From positions 1 through 64,000 of the forward strand of contig NZ_AJJL01000070.1 of NCBI RefSeq assembly GCF_000257905.1: DNA of 64,000 nucleotides, written 5' to 3'. Of this stretch, positions 1 to 12,800 are shown piece by piece. The translations under genes were made by a program, and so were the position numbers. The DNA comes from Streptococcus mitis SK579 (GTDB taxonomy: Bacteria; Bacillota; Bacilli; Lactobacillales; Streptococcaceae). How positions within the stretch are numbered: the stretch's first letter is position 1; every line of letters begins with the position of its first letter. Under the pieces are notes generated by a model, which ran no database searches, had not been told where the DNA came from, and was given only the letters and a program-made list of their open reading frames with translations.

Positions 1-21
1 GACTCAATCGTGCTTATTTTC

Positions 22-819
22 TTAATCTACATAAGTATCTTCGTTTTTATTGAGGAAGGCGTATGGAAGACCCATCAAGAGACCACCACCAATGAAGTTC
101 CCAATGAAGGTTACACCCCAGTGACGAAGCATATTTCCAACACCGAAGTTAGCAATTGAATCAGCTGCAACACTGAATTTTACAATCGCAAAAGAAGCAA
201 AGTTCGCAGCAATATGCTCGTTTGTTAAAAATACAAACATGTAAATTGCTGATAAAACGAGCCAAAGTTTGGCACCACCGTCTTTCACCAAAACAAATGA
301 AAGAATAGCAATGTTCACAAAAATATTTGCTAAAATACCTTCAAGCAAGACTAGCTCATTGGAACGGCCTAACTTCATCTCAACAACACCTGAGATGAAA
401 CTATCGTGAGTCAGATTTGCATAGGCTGCCGAATGAGCAAAGCCCCAACCTGCTATCAAAGCCCCGATAAGGTTGAACAAGGTACAGTAAAGTAAAATCT
501 CAGCTGTTTTTCTCCAAGAAATTTTTTTCAAGAAACTACCAGCAGTTAAGAACATCATGTTTGATGTTACCAACTCAGCATTCAAGAAAACAATATAGGC
601 CAATCCCCAAGCAAATACAAATGGGAAGAGGAAGCGTCCACTACCTGGTGCAATTTTATTAATCAAGTCAGCTCCAACTGCACCTGCGGCAGTACTGAAG
701 GTTAAAAATGCACCTGCGAACATGGAACGAATCGCATACTTTAATTTGCTTTGACTATAAAGACTTTCTTTCTTCTTGCAAGCAAATTCAATCTTTGAGA
801 TAAATTCTGAAGAAACCAT
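22..819 (-). CDS. Formate/nitrite transporter (FNT) family channel, copy 1
   Basis: The 265-residue polytopic membrane protein resembles the FNT family (FocA/NirC), pentameric channels for small monovalent anions such as formate, nitrite or lactate. About six hydrophobic spans are visible. Family-like segments include LNAELVTSN near residue 80, GILANIFVNIAIL near 160 and NEHIAANFASF near 200, which holds the central pore histidine of the family. The ATG at 819 is preceded by TAGGAG at good spacing. A close paralogue of the same length lies just upstream and the two are probably transcribed separately. The substrate cannot be read from the sequence. In a mixed-acid-fermenting streptococcus formate export is plausible, but nitrite or another weak acid is possible. 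Confidence 0.85.
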   Translation of the reverse strand: MVSSEFISKIEFACKKKESLYSQSKLKYAIRSMFAGAFLTFSTAAGAVGADLINKIAPGSGRFLFPFVFAWGLAYIVFLNAELVTSNMMFLTAGSFLKKISWRKTAEILLYCTLFNLIGALIAGWGFAHSAAYANLTHDSFISGVVEMKLGRSNELVLLEGILANIFVNIAILSFVLVKDGGAKLWLVLSAIYMFVFLTNEHIAANFASFAIVKFSVAADSIANFGVGNMLRHWGVTFIGNFIGGGLLMGLPYAFLNKNEDTYVD

Positions 820-1066
820 AATAAACTCCTAAAGCTTTTATTTGTGATAATTATAACATAAAATAGCTATAATGAAAAGCCTTTCCTAATTCTATTTTTG
901 ATAAATTTAAAAATTCAGCAATCGTTTACATAGTTTTAATAACAAGCTTTTAGAATTTTTAATTATCAGAATATCGTGATTGCATGGACTAACTTTTACT
1001 CTATTTAATATATTTTGTTGTTAAGATTTACAAAACGATTTTCTCCTCAAACCTATTCTGTAAAAG

Positions 1067-1094
1067 AAAAAAGAGAATCCTTCTAATTCTCTTT
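1067..1094 (-). terminator. Intrinsic terminator of FNT copy 2
   Basis: The AAAGAGAAT arms around a short loop form a hairpin followed on the minus strand by a T-rich run, just after the stop of the second FNT gene. Confidence 0.65.
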
Positions 1095-1109
1095 CTAATC
1101 TGACTCTTC

Positions 1110-1907
1110 TTAATCAATATATACATCTTGATTCTTATTTAGAAAGGCATATGGTAATCCAATTAGAAGTCCTCCACCAATAAAGTTAGCAATAAAGGTT
1201 ACTCCCCAATGTCGAAGGATATTTGGAATATCAAAGTGAGGTACTTGATCAGCAATCATACTGAATTTCATAATGCTAAAGGAAGCAAAATTGGCTGCTA
1301 TATGCTCATTAGACAAGAAGACGAACATGGAAATAGCTGATAAAATAATCCATAGTTTGGCACTACCATATTTGACTAGTATAGACGAAAGAATGGCGAT
1401 ATTTACAAATACATTTGCGAGAATTCCCTCGAGCAAGACTAAATCACTTGGACGCGCCAACTTCTTAGCCACTAACTTAGGTAGAAAACTATCATTTGTT
1501 AGATGAGAAAAGGCTGACGAGTTAGCAAATAACCATCCAGCTATCATCGCACCAATTAGATTAAACAGAGTACAATAGAGTAAAATAATCATTGCCTTTT
1601 TCCAATCAATCTTTTTCAAAAATGCACCTGCTGTTAAATACATCATATTGGAAGTTATCAATTCCGCATTTAGAAAGACGATATAAGCCAGACCCCAAGC
1701 GAAAACAAATGGAAAAAGGAAATACCCACTACTTGGAACAATATTATTTAATAAATCCGCACCAATAGCCCCAGCAGCTATACTAAAAGTTAAAAAAGCA
1801 CCTGCAAACATGGAACGAATAGCATACTTGGACTTACTTTGATTGAAAAGACTTTCTTTCTTGTGGCAATGATAATCTATCTTCGAAATAAACTCTGAAG
1901 AACTCAT
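1110..1907 (-). CDS. Formate/nitrite transporter (FNT) family channel, copy 2
   Basis: This is a paralogue of the preceding-coordinate FNT channel with the same architecture: 265 residues, about six membrane spans, LNAELITSN, GILANVFVNIAIL and the histidine-containing NEHIAANFASF. The open frame begins at 1913, but that ATG directly abuts the AGGAG. The ATG at 1907 has six bases between AGGAG and start and gives exactly the length of copy 1, so I chose it. A hairpin terminator follows the stop, and 272 bases separate the gene from copy 1. The pair looks like a duplication with enough divergence for different regulation or substrate preference, which is inference. Confidence 0.83.
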   Translation of the reverse strand: MSSSEFISKIDYHCHKKESLFNQSKSKYAIRSMFAGAFLTFSIAAGAIGADLLNNIVPSSGYFLFPFVFAWGLAYIVFLNAELITSNMMYLTAGAFLKKIDWKKAMIILLYCTLFNLIGAMIAGWLFANSSAFSHLTNDSFLPKLVAKKLARPSDLVLLEGILANVFVNIAILSSILVKYGSAKLWIILSAISMFVFLSNEHIAANFASFSIMKFSMIADQVPHFDIPNILRHWGVTFIANFIGGGLLIGLPYAFLNKNQDVYID

Positions 1908-2128
1908 ACACATCTCCTGGTTTTTTATATTTACTATTATAAAATAAAATGTTTAAATAAATTAATTTTTTATATTTAACTATTTATATCTTCTTTAAGT
2001 TTACACACTTTGTAGTATTAGTTATAGTATAAAAAAAGTTACCATCCCTCACTGAGAGTATTCCAAAACCCAAGTAACATTACTAGTAACATCATCAAAC
2101 TGAATGTTTTTGATTTTCAGAATATTAA

Positions 2129-2231
2129 CACTCTTCGAAAACCTCTTCAAACCACGTCAGTCTTGTCTTACCCTACTCAAGTACAGCCTGCTTCTAGATT
2201 CCTAGTTCGCTCTTTGATTTTCATTTAGTAT
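2129..2231 (-). repeat. Degenerate BOX element
   Basis: The minus strand reads AATGAAAATCAAAGAGC, then ACTAGG, then GACGTGGTTTGAAGAG and ends TTCGAAGAGTGT. This is the order of boxA and boxC of the streptococcal BOX repeat, with many substitutions between. It occupies much of the 418-base gap between FNT copy 2 and srtA. The rest of that gap is AT-rich with no gene seen. Confidence 0.75.
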
Positions 2232-2274
2232 AACAACTCTAATAAACAAATGTTTATAGCTCTAAATATAAAAT

Positions 2275-2299
2275 GGAGAAGACAACGATTGTCCCCTCC
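2275..2299 (-). terminator. Hairpin after srtA
   Basis: GGAGGGGACAA pairs with TTGTCTTCTCC around a three-base loop, followed on the minus strand by an AT-rich, T-containing stretch. It probably ends the gyrA-srtA transcript. Confidence 0.6.
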
Positions 2300-2325
2300 A
2301 GATATTATCTTTTCACTAACTTATC

Positions 2326-3069
2326 TTAACTAAATTGTTTATATGGTTGATTAAAAGCTGTTAGAATTTCATCAGATGTCTGTGAATAATCTTTTGTTTC
2401 TTTCAAATCACCTTTTACAATAATACGTTCTGTAGCGGCAAGGTCTTCACAGGTTACCAATGTAATCTCATTGACCCCTTCTCTATCATCAACCTCATCA
2501 ACACGATCTGGTGTAACACGTTTGACTTCACGTATTTCATAAGTATAAACTTTATTTTTATCGGTTAGATAAATTTTCATTCCATTTTTAGCGTTATCCA
2601 AAGGAGAAAATAACATTTTATTAGCATTGTCAACACCAAAAATATGATGACTAGCTAGACTATAATTTCCTTCTCCCATCACTTGATCACGCTTCATCGT
2701 ACCAGCACCATAATATAGATTTACGTTATTCAATCCTTTAAAAATTGGAAGATTCATTTCTAATTCAGGAATAGCAATTCCACCAATAACTGGTAATTTT
2801 TGACTATCCCATTGAGAAGCTAAAACAGCTTCCGAAGAGATTGCTTTAACCGAATCAAAGTCAAAATTTCCTTCTGTTTCTTGATTTTCTTCTAACTTCT
2901 CTTTTGAGACCTGACTAACTTGGTACTTATTAGTATTCCAAACCATGACCATATCACGCAGTTTAGCATTAAAAATCAAAGCAACTGATAATAGAATCAA
3001 GAATCCTGCTAAAATATTGATTAGTAAATTTTTACGGTTTGTTTTCTTTTTTTTATTTTTTTGAGACAT
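2326..3069 (-). CDS. srtA: Class A sortase
   Basis: This is the housekeeping transpeptidase that cleaves LPXTG surface proteins and links them to peptidoglycan. The 247 residues fit the family. A basic N-terminus and one hydrophobic span (about residues 14–36) give an N-in membrane anchor, followed by the extracellular sortase barrel. The catalytic set is visible: His in SLASHHIFG (about 140), Cys in TLVTCED (about 207) and Arg in ATERIIV shortly after. Its ATG overlaps the gyrA stop as TAATG, so the two are co-transcribed and probably translationally coupled, an arrangement typical of streptococci. Confidence 0.96.
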   Translation of the reverse strand: MSQKNKKKKTNRKNLLINILAGFLILLSVALIFNAKLRDMVMVWNTNKYQVSQVSKEKLEENQETEGNFDFDSVKAISSEAVLASQWDSQKLPVIGGIAIPELEMNLPIFKGLNNVNLYYGAGTMKRDQVMGEGNYSLASHHIFGVDNANKMLFSPLDNAKNGMKIYLTDKNKVYTYEIREVKRVTPDRVDEVDDREGVNEITLVTCEDLAATERIIVKGDLKETKDYSQTSDEILTAFNQPYKQFS

Positions 3070-5537
3070 TATGCTTCACCTTCTGTTTTGTTTTCTGCCC
3101 CAACTTCTTCTTTTTCTGCCGCTGCAACCGTCGTAAAGGTCACAATTTTGGCATCTTGGTCCAGGCGCATTACTTTAACTCCCATAGTTGAACGCCCTGT
3201 TTGTGAAATATTGGCAACATTAGTTCGAATCATGACACCAGTATCAGTGATAATCATCAAGTCTTCATCACCTTTCACAGTCAAGAGACCTGATAGAGGA
3301 CCGTTTTTCTCAGCAACGTTGGCCGTCTTCATCCCTTTACCACCACGACCTTTAGTTGGGTATTCAGTAGCAACTGTACGCTTACCATATCCTTTTTCAG
3401 TAATGATAAGAACCTCATCTTGATCAGTAATTACGCTAGCACCAACTACTGTGTCTCCCTCACGGAGATTAACACCTTTCACACCTGTGGCGATACGACT
3501 CATGCCGCGAACGGTTGATTGATTAAAGCGAACTGCATAACCAAACTTGGTACCAATAATAATATCCGTATCTTCTTCCGTCAACAAGACATTAATCAAC
3601 TCATCTTCATCCTTGAGGTTCAAAGCCTTGAGACCATTCTGGCGAATGTTAGCAAATTCCTTAACACTAGTTCTCTTCACAAGACCATGACGGGTTGTGA
3701 AGAAGAGATAAGCGTCATCGCTACGTTCAGATTCAACATTGATGATGGTCTGAATGCTTTCACCTTCATCCAATTTCAAAAGATTGACTATTGGTAATCC
3801 CTTGGCCGTCCGGCCATACTCAGGAATTTCATATCCTTTAAGGCGATAGACACGACCTTTATTTGTGAAGAAGAGTAAATGATCATGAGTGCTAGTTGAC
3901 ACTAACTCTCTGACAAAATCATCATCTTTGACACCTGTCCCTTGAACACCGCGACCTCCACGTTTTTGAGCAGTAAATTCATCCTGATCTAGACGTTTAA
4001 TGTAGCCCTTGTTAGAAAGAGTGATCAAGACATCCGATTCTTCAATCAAATCCTCATCTTCGAGGCTTAAGACTTCACCAACCATCAACTCTGTACGACG
4101 TTTATCACCAAACTTACGCTTGACTTCATCTAATTCATCTTTGATGATTTGAGAAACACGTTCTGGTTTAGCAAGAATATCTGCTAAATCCGCAATCAGA
4201 GCCAAGAGGTCATCATACTCAGACTGAATCTTATCGCGTTCTAAACCTGTTAAACGACGAAGACGCATATCAAGGATGGCCTGACTTTGACGTTCAGAAA
4301 GTTTAAACTTGCTCATCAACTCAGCTTGTGCTTCCGCATCCGTTTCACTAGCACGGATGATACGAATCACTTCGTCGATGTGGTCTAGTGCGATTAAGAG
4401 ACCTTCTAAAATGTGAGCACGCGCTTCTGCTTTTTCCTTATCAAAACGGGTACGACGAACAACCACTTCTTTTTGGTGCTCAATATAAGCATCCAAAATC
4501 TGACGAAGGGACAAAATCTTCGGTACCCCATTTTGGATTGCAAGCATATTAAAACCAAAGTTGGTTTGCATCTGGGTCATCTTGAAGAGGTTGTTAAGGA
4601 TAACATTTGCAGAAGCATCGCGCTTGACCTCGATCACGAAACGAATCCCTTCACGGTTTGACTCATCACGAACCGCTGTGATCCCATCAATGCGTTTTTC
4701 TTGAACCAAACGAACAATATGCTCATGCACCTTAGTTTTATTGACCATATAAGGAAATTCTGTTACAACAATGCGCTCACGGCCAGTCTTAGTTTCTTCG
4801 ATTTCAGTACGAGAACGAAGAACAATCGAACCTTTACCTGTTTCGTAAGCCTTATGGATACCTGATTTCCCCATAACAAGGGCCCCAGTTGGAAAATCTG
4901 GCCCAGGCAATACTTCCATCAATTCCTTCGTAGTCACTTCAGGATTATCCATGACCAACTTCACTGCATCAATGGTTTCACCCAAGTTATGAGGCGGAAT
5001 ATTAGTTGCCATCCCAACAGCGATACCAGTAGCTCCATTAACTAAAAGGTTTGGAAAACGAGCTGGCAAGACCAAGGGTTCACGTTCGTTCGCATCATAG
5101 TTGTCGACGAAATCAACCGTATTCTTATTGATATCACGAAGCATCTCCAGAGCAATCTTGCTCATACGTGCCTCAGTGTAACGTTGGGCGGCAGCACCAT
5201 CACCATCCATAGAACCAAAGTTCCCATGACCATCTACAAGCATATAACGGTAGCTCCACCATTGAGCCATACGGACCATGGCTTCATAGATAGAGGAATC
5301 CCCGTGTGGGTGATATTTACCCATGACATCCCCTGTAATACGAGCAGATTTTTTATGGGGTTTATCTGGAGTAACACCTAATTCATTCATTCCGTAGAGA
5401 ATCCGACGGTGAACAGGCTTCAAGCCATCTCGAACATCAGGAAGAGCCCGCGCTACGATAACACTCATGGCGTAATCGATAAAGCTTGTTTTCATCTCCT
5501 TTGTCAGATTGACATTCACTAAATTTTTATCCTGCAT
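3069..5537 (-). CDS. gyrA: DNA gyrase subunit A
   Basis: GyrA is the DNA breakage-reunion subunit of the A2B2 type II topoisomerase that introduces negative supercoils. From the ATG at 5537 it is 822 residues, starting MQDKNLVNV. The frame is open to 5552, but that ATG overlaps the Shine-Dalgarno TGAGG, whereas 5537 lies nine bases after it. Catalytic Tyr lies in [11 protein letters not shown]. The quinolone-determining region reads GDSSIYEAM, with Ser81 and Glu85 in pneumococcal numbering, both wild type. The C-terminal half has the repeated beta-pinwheel blades (for example [10 protein letters not shown]). It is divergent from ldh and overlaps srtA by one base. Confidence 0.98.
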   Translation of the reverse strand: MQDKNLVNVNLTKEMKTSFIDYAMSVIVARALPDVRDGLKPVHRRILYGMNELGVTPDKPHKKSARITGDVMGKYHPHGDSSIYEAMVRMAQWWSYRYMLVDGHGNFGSMDGDGAAAQRYTEARMSKIALEMLRDINKNTVDFVDNYDANEREPLVLPARFPNLLVNGATGIAVGMATNIPPHNLGETIDAVKLVMDNPEVTTKELMEVLPGPDFPTGALVMGKSGIHKAYETGKGSIVLRSRTEIEETKTGRERIVVTEFPYMVNKTKVHEHIVRLVQEKRIDGITAVRDESNREGIRFVIEVKRDASANVILNNLFKMTQMQTNFGFNMLAIQNGVPKILSLRQILDAYIEHQKEVVVRRTRFDKEKAEARAHILEGLLIALDHIDEVIRIIRASETDAEAQAELMSKFKLSERQSQAILDMRLRRLTGLERDKIQSEYDDLLALIADLADILAKPERVSQIIKDELDEVKRKFGDKRRTELMVGEVLSLEDEDLIEESDVLITLSNKGYIKRLDQDEFTAQKRGGRGVQGTGVKDDDFVRELVSTSTHDHLLFFTNKGRVYRLKGYEIPEYGRTAKGLPIVNLLKLDEGESIQTIINVESERSDDAYLFFTTRHGLVKRTSVKEFANIRQNGLKALNLKDEDELINVLLTEEDTDIIIGTKFGYAVRFNQSTVRGMSRIATGVKGVNLREGDTVVGASVITDQDEVLIITEKGYGKRTVATEYPTKGRGGKGMKTANVAEKNGPLSGLLTVKGDEDLMIITDTGVMIRTNVANISQTGRSTMGVKVMRLDQDAKIVTFTTVAAAEKEEVGAENKTEGEA

Positions 5538-5574
5538 TAATAAATGCCTCATTTCACAATTAGTAATCAGGTAT

Positions 5575-5583
5575 ATTATACCA
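5575..5583 (-). promoter_or_regulatory. Extended -10 of the gyrA-srtA promoter
   Basis: The minus strand reads TGGTATAAT, a TGN-TATAAT extended -10, about 40 bases before the gyrA ATG. No good -35 is seen. Confidence 0.65.
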
Positions 5584-5615
5584 TATTGTATCCTATATTT
5601 CAGCCATCTACCCTG

Positions 5616-5680
5616 CTAAAACGTTTACATCAAGAACTGAAAGGCATATTCGTGACAAAGTTTTTTAAAAGTGATAGAAT
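5616..5680 (+). promoter_or_regulatory. ldh promoter with upstream cre-like site
   Basis: GTGACA (5652–5657) and TAGAAT (5675–5680) are separated by 17 bases and make a credible sigma-A promoter. Just upstream, 5616–5630 on the minus strand reads ATGTAAACGTTTTAG, matching the cre consensus WTGNAARCGNWNNCA except in its last two positions. A position upstream of -35 would fit CcpA activation, which is inference. Confidence 0.55.
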
Positions 5681-5682
5681 GA

Positions 5683-6717
<1,035 letters not shown>

Positions 6718-6730
6718 TCTAGCTATAGAC

Positions 6731-6762
6731 AACTCCTTGAATCATCAAGGGGTTGTTTTTTT
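6731..6762 (+). terminator. ldh terminator
   Basis: AACTCCTTGA / TCAAGGGGTT hairpin with a four-base loop followed by a T7 run, immediately after the ldh stop. Confidence 0.9.
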
Positions 6763-6775
6763 CTGAATTTTAACT

Positions 6776-6935
6776 TATACTCAATGAAAATCAAAGAGCA
6801 TACTAGGAAGCTAGCCGCAGGTTACTCAAAGCACTGCTTTGAGGTTGTAGATAGAACTGACGAAGTCAGCTCAAAACACTGTTTTGAGGTTGTGGATGAA
6901 GCTGACGTGGTTTGAAGAGATTTTCGAAGAGTATT
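6776..6935 (+). repeat. BOX element (boxA-boxB-boxC)
   Basis: It starts TATACTCAATGAAAATC (boxA). One 45-base boxB unit follows, running from GTTGTAGATAGAACTGAC to ACTGTTTTGAG. It ends GCTGACGTGG..TTCGAAGAGTAT (boxC). The short frames it creates on the minus strand are a by-product of the repeat. Confidence 0.9.
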
Positions 6936-6948
6936 AATATCAGTTTTA

Positions 6949-7106
6949 CGTTCGTTTCTACAAGCAACAGAGCTTATGTAAGCCATAGAAACGTTAAAAC
7001 AAAAACTGTAATCTACACTCATATTACAAATGTCATGAAAGAATCAGTGATTGATTCACTTGATACTGTCCATTAAATAGCAAGTAAAAAGTTTTACCCT
7101 ATAGAC
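6949..7106. repeat. Imperfect inverted repeat and IS-end-like palindrome in the ldh–pyk gap
   Basis: GTTTTACGTTCGTTTCTA (about 6951–6968) is mirrored by TAGAAACGTTAAAAC (about 6984–6998). Further right, about 7063–7106, a second weak palindrome has ACTGTCCATTAAATAG facing CCCTATAGACAG. It resembles the piece at 16748–16797 and may be vestiges of insertion-sequence ends. No coding capacity is seen. Confidence 0.35.
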
Positions 7107-7107
7107 A

Positions 7108-7156
7108 GAAAAATAGCCCATCATACAGGCTAGAAGCTTGATATGATAGACTATTT
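7108..7156 (-). terminator. pyk terminator
   Basis: On the minus strand AAATAGTCTATCATA pairs with TGTATGATGGGCTATT and is followed by a T run, just beyond the pyk stop. Confidence 0.75.
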
Positions 7157-7165
7157 ATCTTTTAA

Positions 7166-8671
7166 TTAGCGAACTGTACGGATACGCATTGTATTTGTAC
7201 GAACAGCTTCTCCTACTGGTACACCAGCAACGATAACGATATCATCACCTGATTCAACAAGACCTGCTTCTACCGCTTTACGTTCAGCAATTTCGAACAT
7301 ATCGTCAGTTGATGATGGAGCATCTGTCAACATTGGGATAACACCCCAGTTCAACATCAAGCCACGTTCTGTAAATTCGTCGAATGTCAATGCCAAGATA
7401 TCAGCATTTGGACGGTATTTAGAAATCAAACGTGCAGTGTGACCTGTCTTAGTAAGAGTTACAACCAATTTAATATCCATTGAGTTAGTAGCATCTTTTA
7501 CAGCTGAAGCCATTACTTCTGTCTTAGAGTTACGTTCAAATGAATCTGAGTTCAAACGTCCGTATTCGCTAAGAAGAGTTTGAGCATTCTTATCAATTGT
7601 AGCCATTGTAGTTACTGACTCAAGAGGGTATTTACCATTTGCAGACTCACCTGAAAGCATTGTAGCGTCAGTACCGTCGATAACAGCGTTAAATACGTCT
7701 GATACTTCTGAACGAGTTGCACGTGGCTTTTCAGTCATTGTTTCAAGCATGTTTGTTGCAGTGATAACAACTTTACCTGCAGCATTGACTTTCTTGATAA
7801 TCATTTTTTGGTAAACTGGAACCATTTCAAATGGTACTTCGATACCCATGTCACCACGAGCGATCATGATACCATCAGCAGCTTCGATGATTTCATCCAA
7901 GTTGTCGATACCTTGTTGGTTTTCGATTTTAGCGAACAATTGAACGTGTCCGTTACCAGTTTCTTTACAGATTGCACGAACTTCGTTAACGTCTTTTGCA
8001 GTACGTACGAATGAAATCGCGATGAAGTTGATACCTTGTTCAAGACCAAAGCGGATGTCATCGTTATCACGTTCAGCAAGAGCTGGGAAAGGAATTTTAG
8101 TGTTAGGAATGTTAACACCTTTTTGTTTAGCAATTACGCCATCGTTTTCAACTTCAACTTCAAATTCACGAGCCGCATCATCTTTAGCAACCACACGAAG
8201 ACCAAGTTTACCATCGTCAACCAAAACTTGACGCCCAACTTCAACATCATCATAGATATCAAGAGCACCAGCAACGTTCAATGCAATCACATCACGAGTT
8301 GATTTGATTCCTTGCTTAGTAGCAACACGGATTTTTTCACCAGTTGTGTAAGAGTACTCTTTTGCATCTCCTTCAAACAATTCAGTACGGATTTCTGGTC
8401 CTTTTGTATCAAGAAGGAAACCAACTTTTTTACCTGCAAGTTTTTCAGCAAGTTTAACAGTTGCCATACGGTCACCTTGCTCTTGGTGGTCACCGTGTGA
8501 GAAGTTGAAACGGAATGTGTTAGCACCAGCTTCAATCAATTTAGCAATGTTTTTAGCTGAAGCTTCAACATCAAGTTTTTCACCCCAGTATCCGTCATCA
8601 CCGAATTTTTTACCACCACGGATTTCTACCGCAGGTCCCAAAGTTGCAACGATTTTTACACGTTTGTTCAT
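7166..8671 (-). CDS. pyk: Pyruvate kinase
   Basis: This enzyme transfers phosphate from phosphoenolpyruvate to ADP, the last step of glycolysis. Its 501 residues cover domains A and B and the C-terminal regulatory domain. Visible motifs are the N-terminal KIVATLGPA, the substrate-binding RFNFSHGDH near residue 55, the metal and phosphate site FAKIENQQG followed by MIARGDMGIE around 245–275, and TRSEVSDVFNAVIDG. It lies 58 bases after pfkA on the same strand, and no terminator with a T run separates them, so the two glycolytic genes form an operon. AAAGGAG precedes the ATG. Confidence 0.98.
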   Translation of the reverse strand: MNKRVKIVATLGPAVEIRGGKKFGDDGYWGEKLDVEASAKNIAKLIEAGANTFRFNFSHGDHQEQGDRMATVKLAEKLAGKKVGFLLDTKGPEIRTELFEGDAKEYSYTTGEKIRVATKQGIKSTRDVIALNVAGALDIYDDVEVGRQVLVDDGKLGLRVVAKDDAAREFEVEVENDGVIAKQKGVNIPNTKIPFPALAERDNDDIRFGLEQGINFIAISFVRTAKDVNEVRAICKETGNGHVQLFAKIENQQGIDNLDEIIEAADGIMIARGDMGIEVPFEMVPVYQKMIIKKVNAAGKVVITATNMLETMTEKPRATRSEVSDVFNAVIDGTDATMLSGESANGKYPLESVTTMATIDKNAQTLLSEYGRLNSDSFERNSKTEVMASAVKDATNSMDIKLVVTLTKTGHTARLISKYRPNADILALTFDEFTERGLMLNWGVIPMLTDAPSSTDDMFEIAERKAVEAGLVESGDDIVIVAGVPVGEAVRTNTMRIRTVR

Positions 8672-8729
8672 GATTTTTGTGACTCCTTTATATATATGAC
8701 CTTTTTGGTCTTATTAACTAAATTATGAA

Positions 8730-9743
<1,014 letters not shown>

Positions 9744-9775
9744 TTATGCTCCTTTTTCTTTTAACATTCTTATTG

Positions 9776-9784
9776 ATTATACCA
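9776..9784 (-). promoter_or_regulatory. Extended -10 of the pfkA-pyk promoter
   Basis: The minus strand reads TGGTATAAT about 40 bases before the pfkA ATG. The -35 region is weak. Confidence 0.6.
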
Positions 9785-9819
9785 CATTTGATTTTAAAAT
9801 TCTTCTATTTTCCGTATTT

Positions 9820-12800
9820 TTAGCGATAAATCGTTTTCATAACGATTCCACCTAATTTCGCTTCTAATTCATCAGATTTAGCTACAAAATGCTGAGGAGA
9901 TATAATGGTTTTCCGTTCCTCTTCATACCTGATGATGACTGGAATTGGGCCTTTATATTGCTCTAAAATACGTGAAATTTCTTGATCCAATTCATGATTT
10001 TTAACCTGAATCCAAAAGCGCTCAGCCACTGCTTCTCTTATTTCTTGTGCAATCATTTGCAGACGTCCATCACGTGACTGGACTTTCCCTTTGATATAGT
10101 AGAATGCTCCCTCTCTTACTTCCTGCCCAATCTGTCGATATAAGTCTGAAAAGAGGGTAACATCCAATTTTTTCTTACTATCATCTACCTGTAAGAAGGC
10201 CATATTTTCACCCTTTTTGGTACGAATCACTTTTATTTTCTGAACTTCAACCAAAATAATAGCATAGCTATTTTCTGACAAATTTCCGATTGGAATAATT
10301 GGGTAAATAGCTTTACTTGCAATAGTTTGTAAGGGATGTTTGCTAACACCTATCCCTAAAAGCTCCTGTTCCATATAAAATTTTTCTTGCTCTGTCCAAT
10401 CTTCCGATTCTTGCCAGCTATAAATTGTATCACCGAACAAGCTACCTAACTCTTTCACAAATTCAAATAGATTAGCTAAATTATTGAATACTTTTTGACG
10501 ATTTTTTTCAAATGAATCGAAAAGGCCAACTTTTACCAAAGGTTCTAGCAGAGGAAGTTTCAGATAATTCTCAGGTAATTTAGCTACAAAATCTTCAATG
10601 TTAGAATAGGGTCTATTTTCAATAATCCAAAGCGCCAAATCTTTGATGACCCCCTTAATCGATTTCAAACCTAGATAGATAGACTTATTGGCAATTTTAT
10701 CATGATAAGGAATGGTGTTAATTGACAGAGGAACTACTTCAAATCCTGCTTCTAGGGCATCCATTAAGTAATCACTGTTGGAAGAATTCAACATGACCTG
10801 ATAAAAAATCGCTGGATAATGTGTTTTGAAATAGGCCAACTGGAAAGCCAAGGCTGAGTATGCATAGGCATGAGAACGGTTAAAACCATAACCTGCAAAC
10901 TTCTCCATAACATCAAAGACCTGCTCTGCCTTTTCCGCAGTATGGCCAGCTTCTAATGCTCCTTGGATAAAGGATGCCCTCATCTCATGCATGGCAGAAG
11001 CATCCTTTTTCCCCATAGCCCGACGCAAAATATCGGCTTTCCCAAGACTAAATCCAGCAAAACGCTGAGCAACCTGCATAACCTGCTCCTGATAGAGCAT
11101 AATGCCATAAGTTGGAGCCAAAATATCCTCCAGCACTGGATCCAAAACAGTCACTTCTTCCTGCCCATGCTTTCTTGCCACAAAATTATTGATATAGTCA
11201 CTAGCACCCGGTCGATTTAGAGAAGTAGTTGCTACGACATCTTCAAAGCAGACTGGCTGCACACGCTTAAGCAAGCGAATGGCACCAGGTTGCTCAAATT
11301 GAAAGATACCTTTTGTATTGCCAGAAGCAAAAAGAGCAAGCGTTTCTTTGTCTTCCAAATCAATCTCGTTGATAGCGATCTTAATCCCTTCTGTTTCAGC
11401 AAGCAACTCTTGCATTTTCTGAACAAAGGTCAAATTTCGTAGTCCCAGAAAGTCCATCTTCAAAAGCCCACTAGCTTCAACTCCATGAGCATCATATTGA
11501 GTCAATGGAATTTCATCACCATGCTTTAGAGGGATGTAGTTGGTCAAGTCTTGGTCACTAATGACAACACCAGCCGCATGGACAGAGGTTTGTCTTGGAT
11601 AGCCCTCTATCTTGCAAGCAATTTCAAAGGCTTTTTGGTATTCTAACTTACTATTGATTTGCTGACGAAACTGGAGATTGCCCTCATAGGCTGACTTGAG
11701 ATTATCACGAAAACTGATTTTCTTGGTAATTGCGGACAATTCATACTCTGGCACACCAAAGCGCTTTAAAACATCACGTAAAGCTTGCTTGGCCCCAAAG
11801 GTAGAAAAAGTAACGATTTGCGCCGCATGTTTACTGCCGTATTTATTGCCAACATATCTGATAAAATCTGGACGATAAATATCTGGAATATCAATATCAA
11901 TATCAGGCATAGTATAGCGTTCACGATTGAGGAAACGTTCAAAAATGAGATTTTTCTCTACTGGATCAATCCCTGTGATGTCTAAGGCATAGGAAACCAA
12001 GCTACCAACTGCAGAACCCCGTCCCATTCCCATATAATAGCCATTTGAACGTCCAAAACGCAACAAATCCCAAACAACCAAGAAATAATCATCAAAGCCC
12101 ATATCATGAATAACAGCCAATTCTTGGTCTAGACGGTCTTGATATTCTTTACTAGTCAACCCCTTCTGAGCAAGCCCCAATTCAGCACGTTCTCTCAACT
12201 CTTCTACTGCTGGTCGTGCTGGATTAAAGCGAGGCAGTTTCAAACTAGTATCCAAATCATAATAAATACCTGAAATAACTTTTTCTAAATTGTCCAAGGC
12301 TTGCGGAAAACGTTCTTGGAATAGTTTCTCTAAAGAACTTGCTGATATAAGGACATCTTGTCGTGAGCGTAAGGGAACTTCTCTGAGTGGTAGATTTTCT
12401 TTAATCGCTGTTAACACTTGTAGAACTTCTCTATCCCTGCTTTCAAAAGCATTGACCCGATAAAGGGGCAAGATTGGATGATGAAATTCGCTGGCCAGTG
12501 TTTCTGGGTAAACCCCAATATAGTAATCACAGCCGAGTTCCAACGACTCCAGTCCATCAAAATAAGGCACAATGACCGCAACATCCTCCAGATACTGGGA
12601 CAGGACTGACCATGTTTTCTCCCCCTGCATCTTGGCTGTTGAAAGCTTCATCAACTGCTGATAGCCCACACTAGATAAAGCTAAAAAGCGCAAATTCACT
12701 TCCTTCTCATCCACTAAAAGAGTCATTTCAAGCCCTAGTAAAGGATAAATGCCGTATTTTTTTGTAATCTCTAGAAAGTCGAAAGCCCCATAAAGGTTAT

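Noticed and set aside
5538-5552. gyrA start at 5552
   Set aside because: That ATG overlaps the Shine-Dalgarno used by 5537, and the 822-residue product matches the usual GyrA length.
6822-7022. 66-codon minus-strand frame downstream of ldh
   Set aside because: Most of it is the BOX repeat read backwards; its repeated residues reflect the repeat, not a protein.
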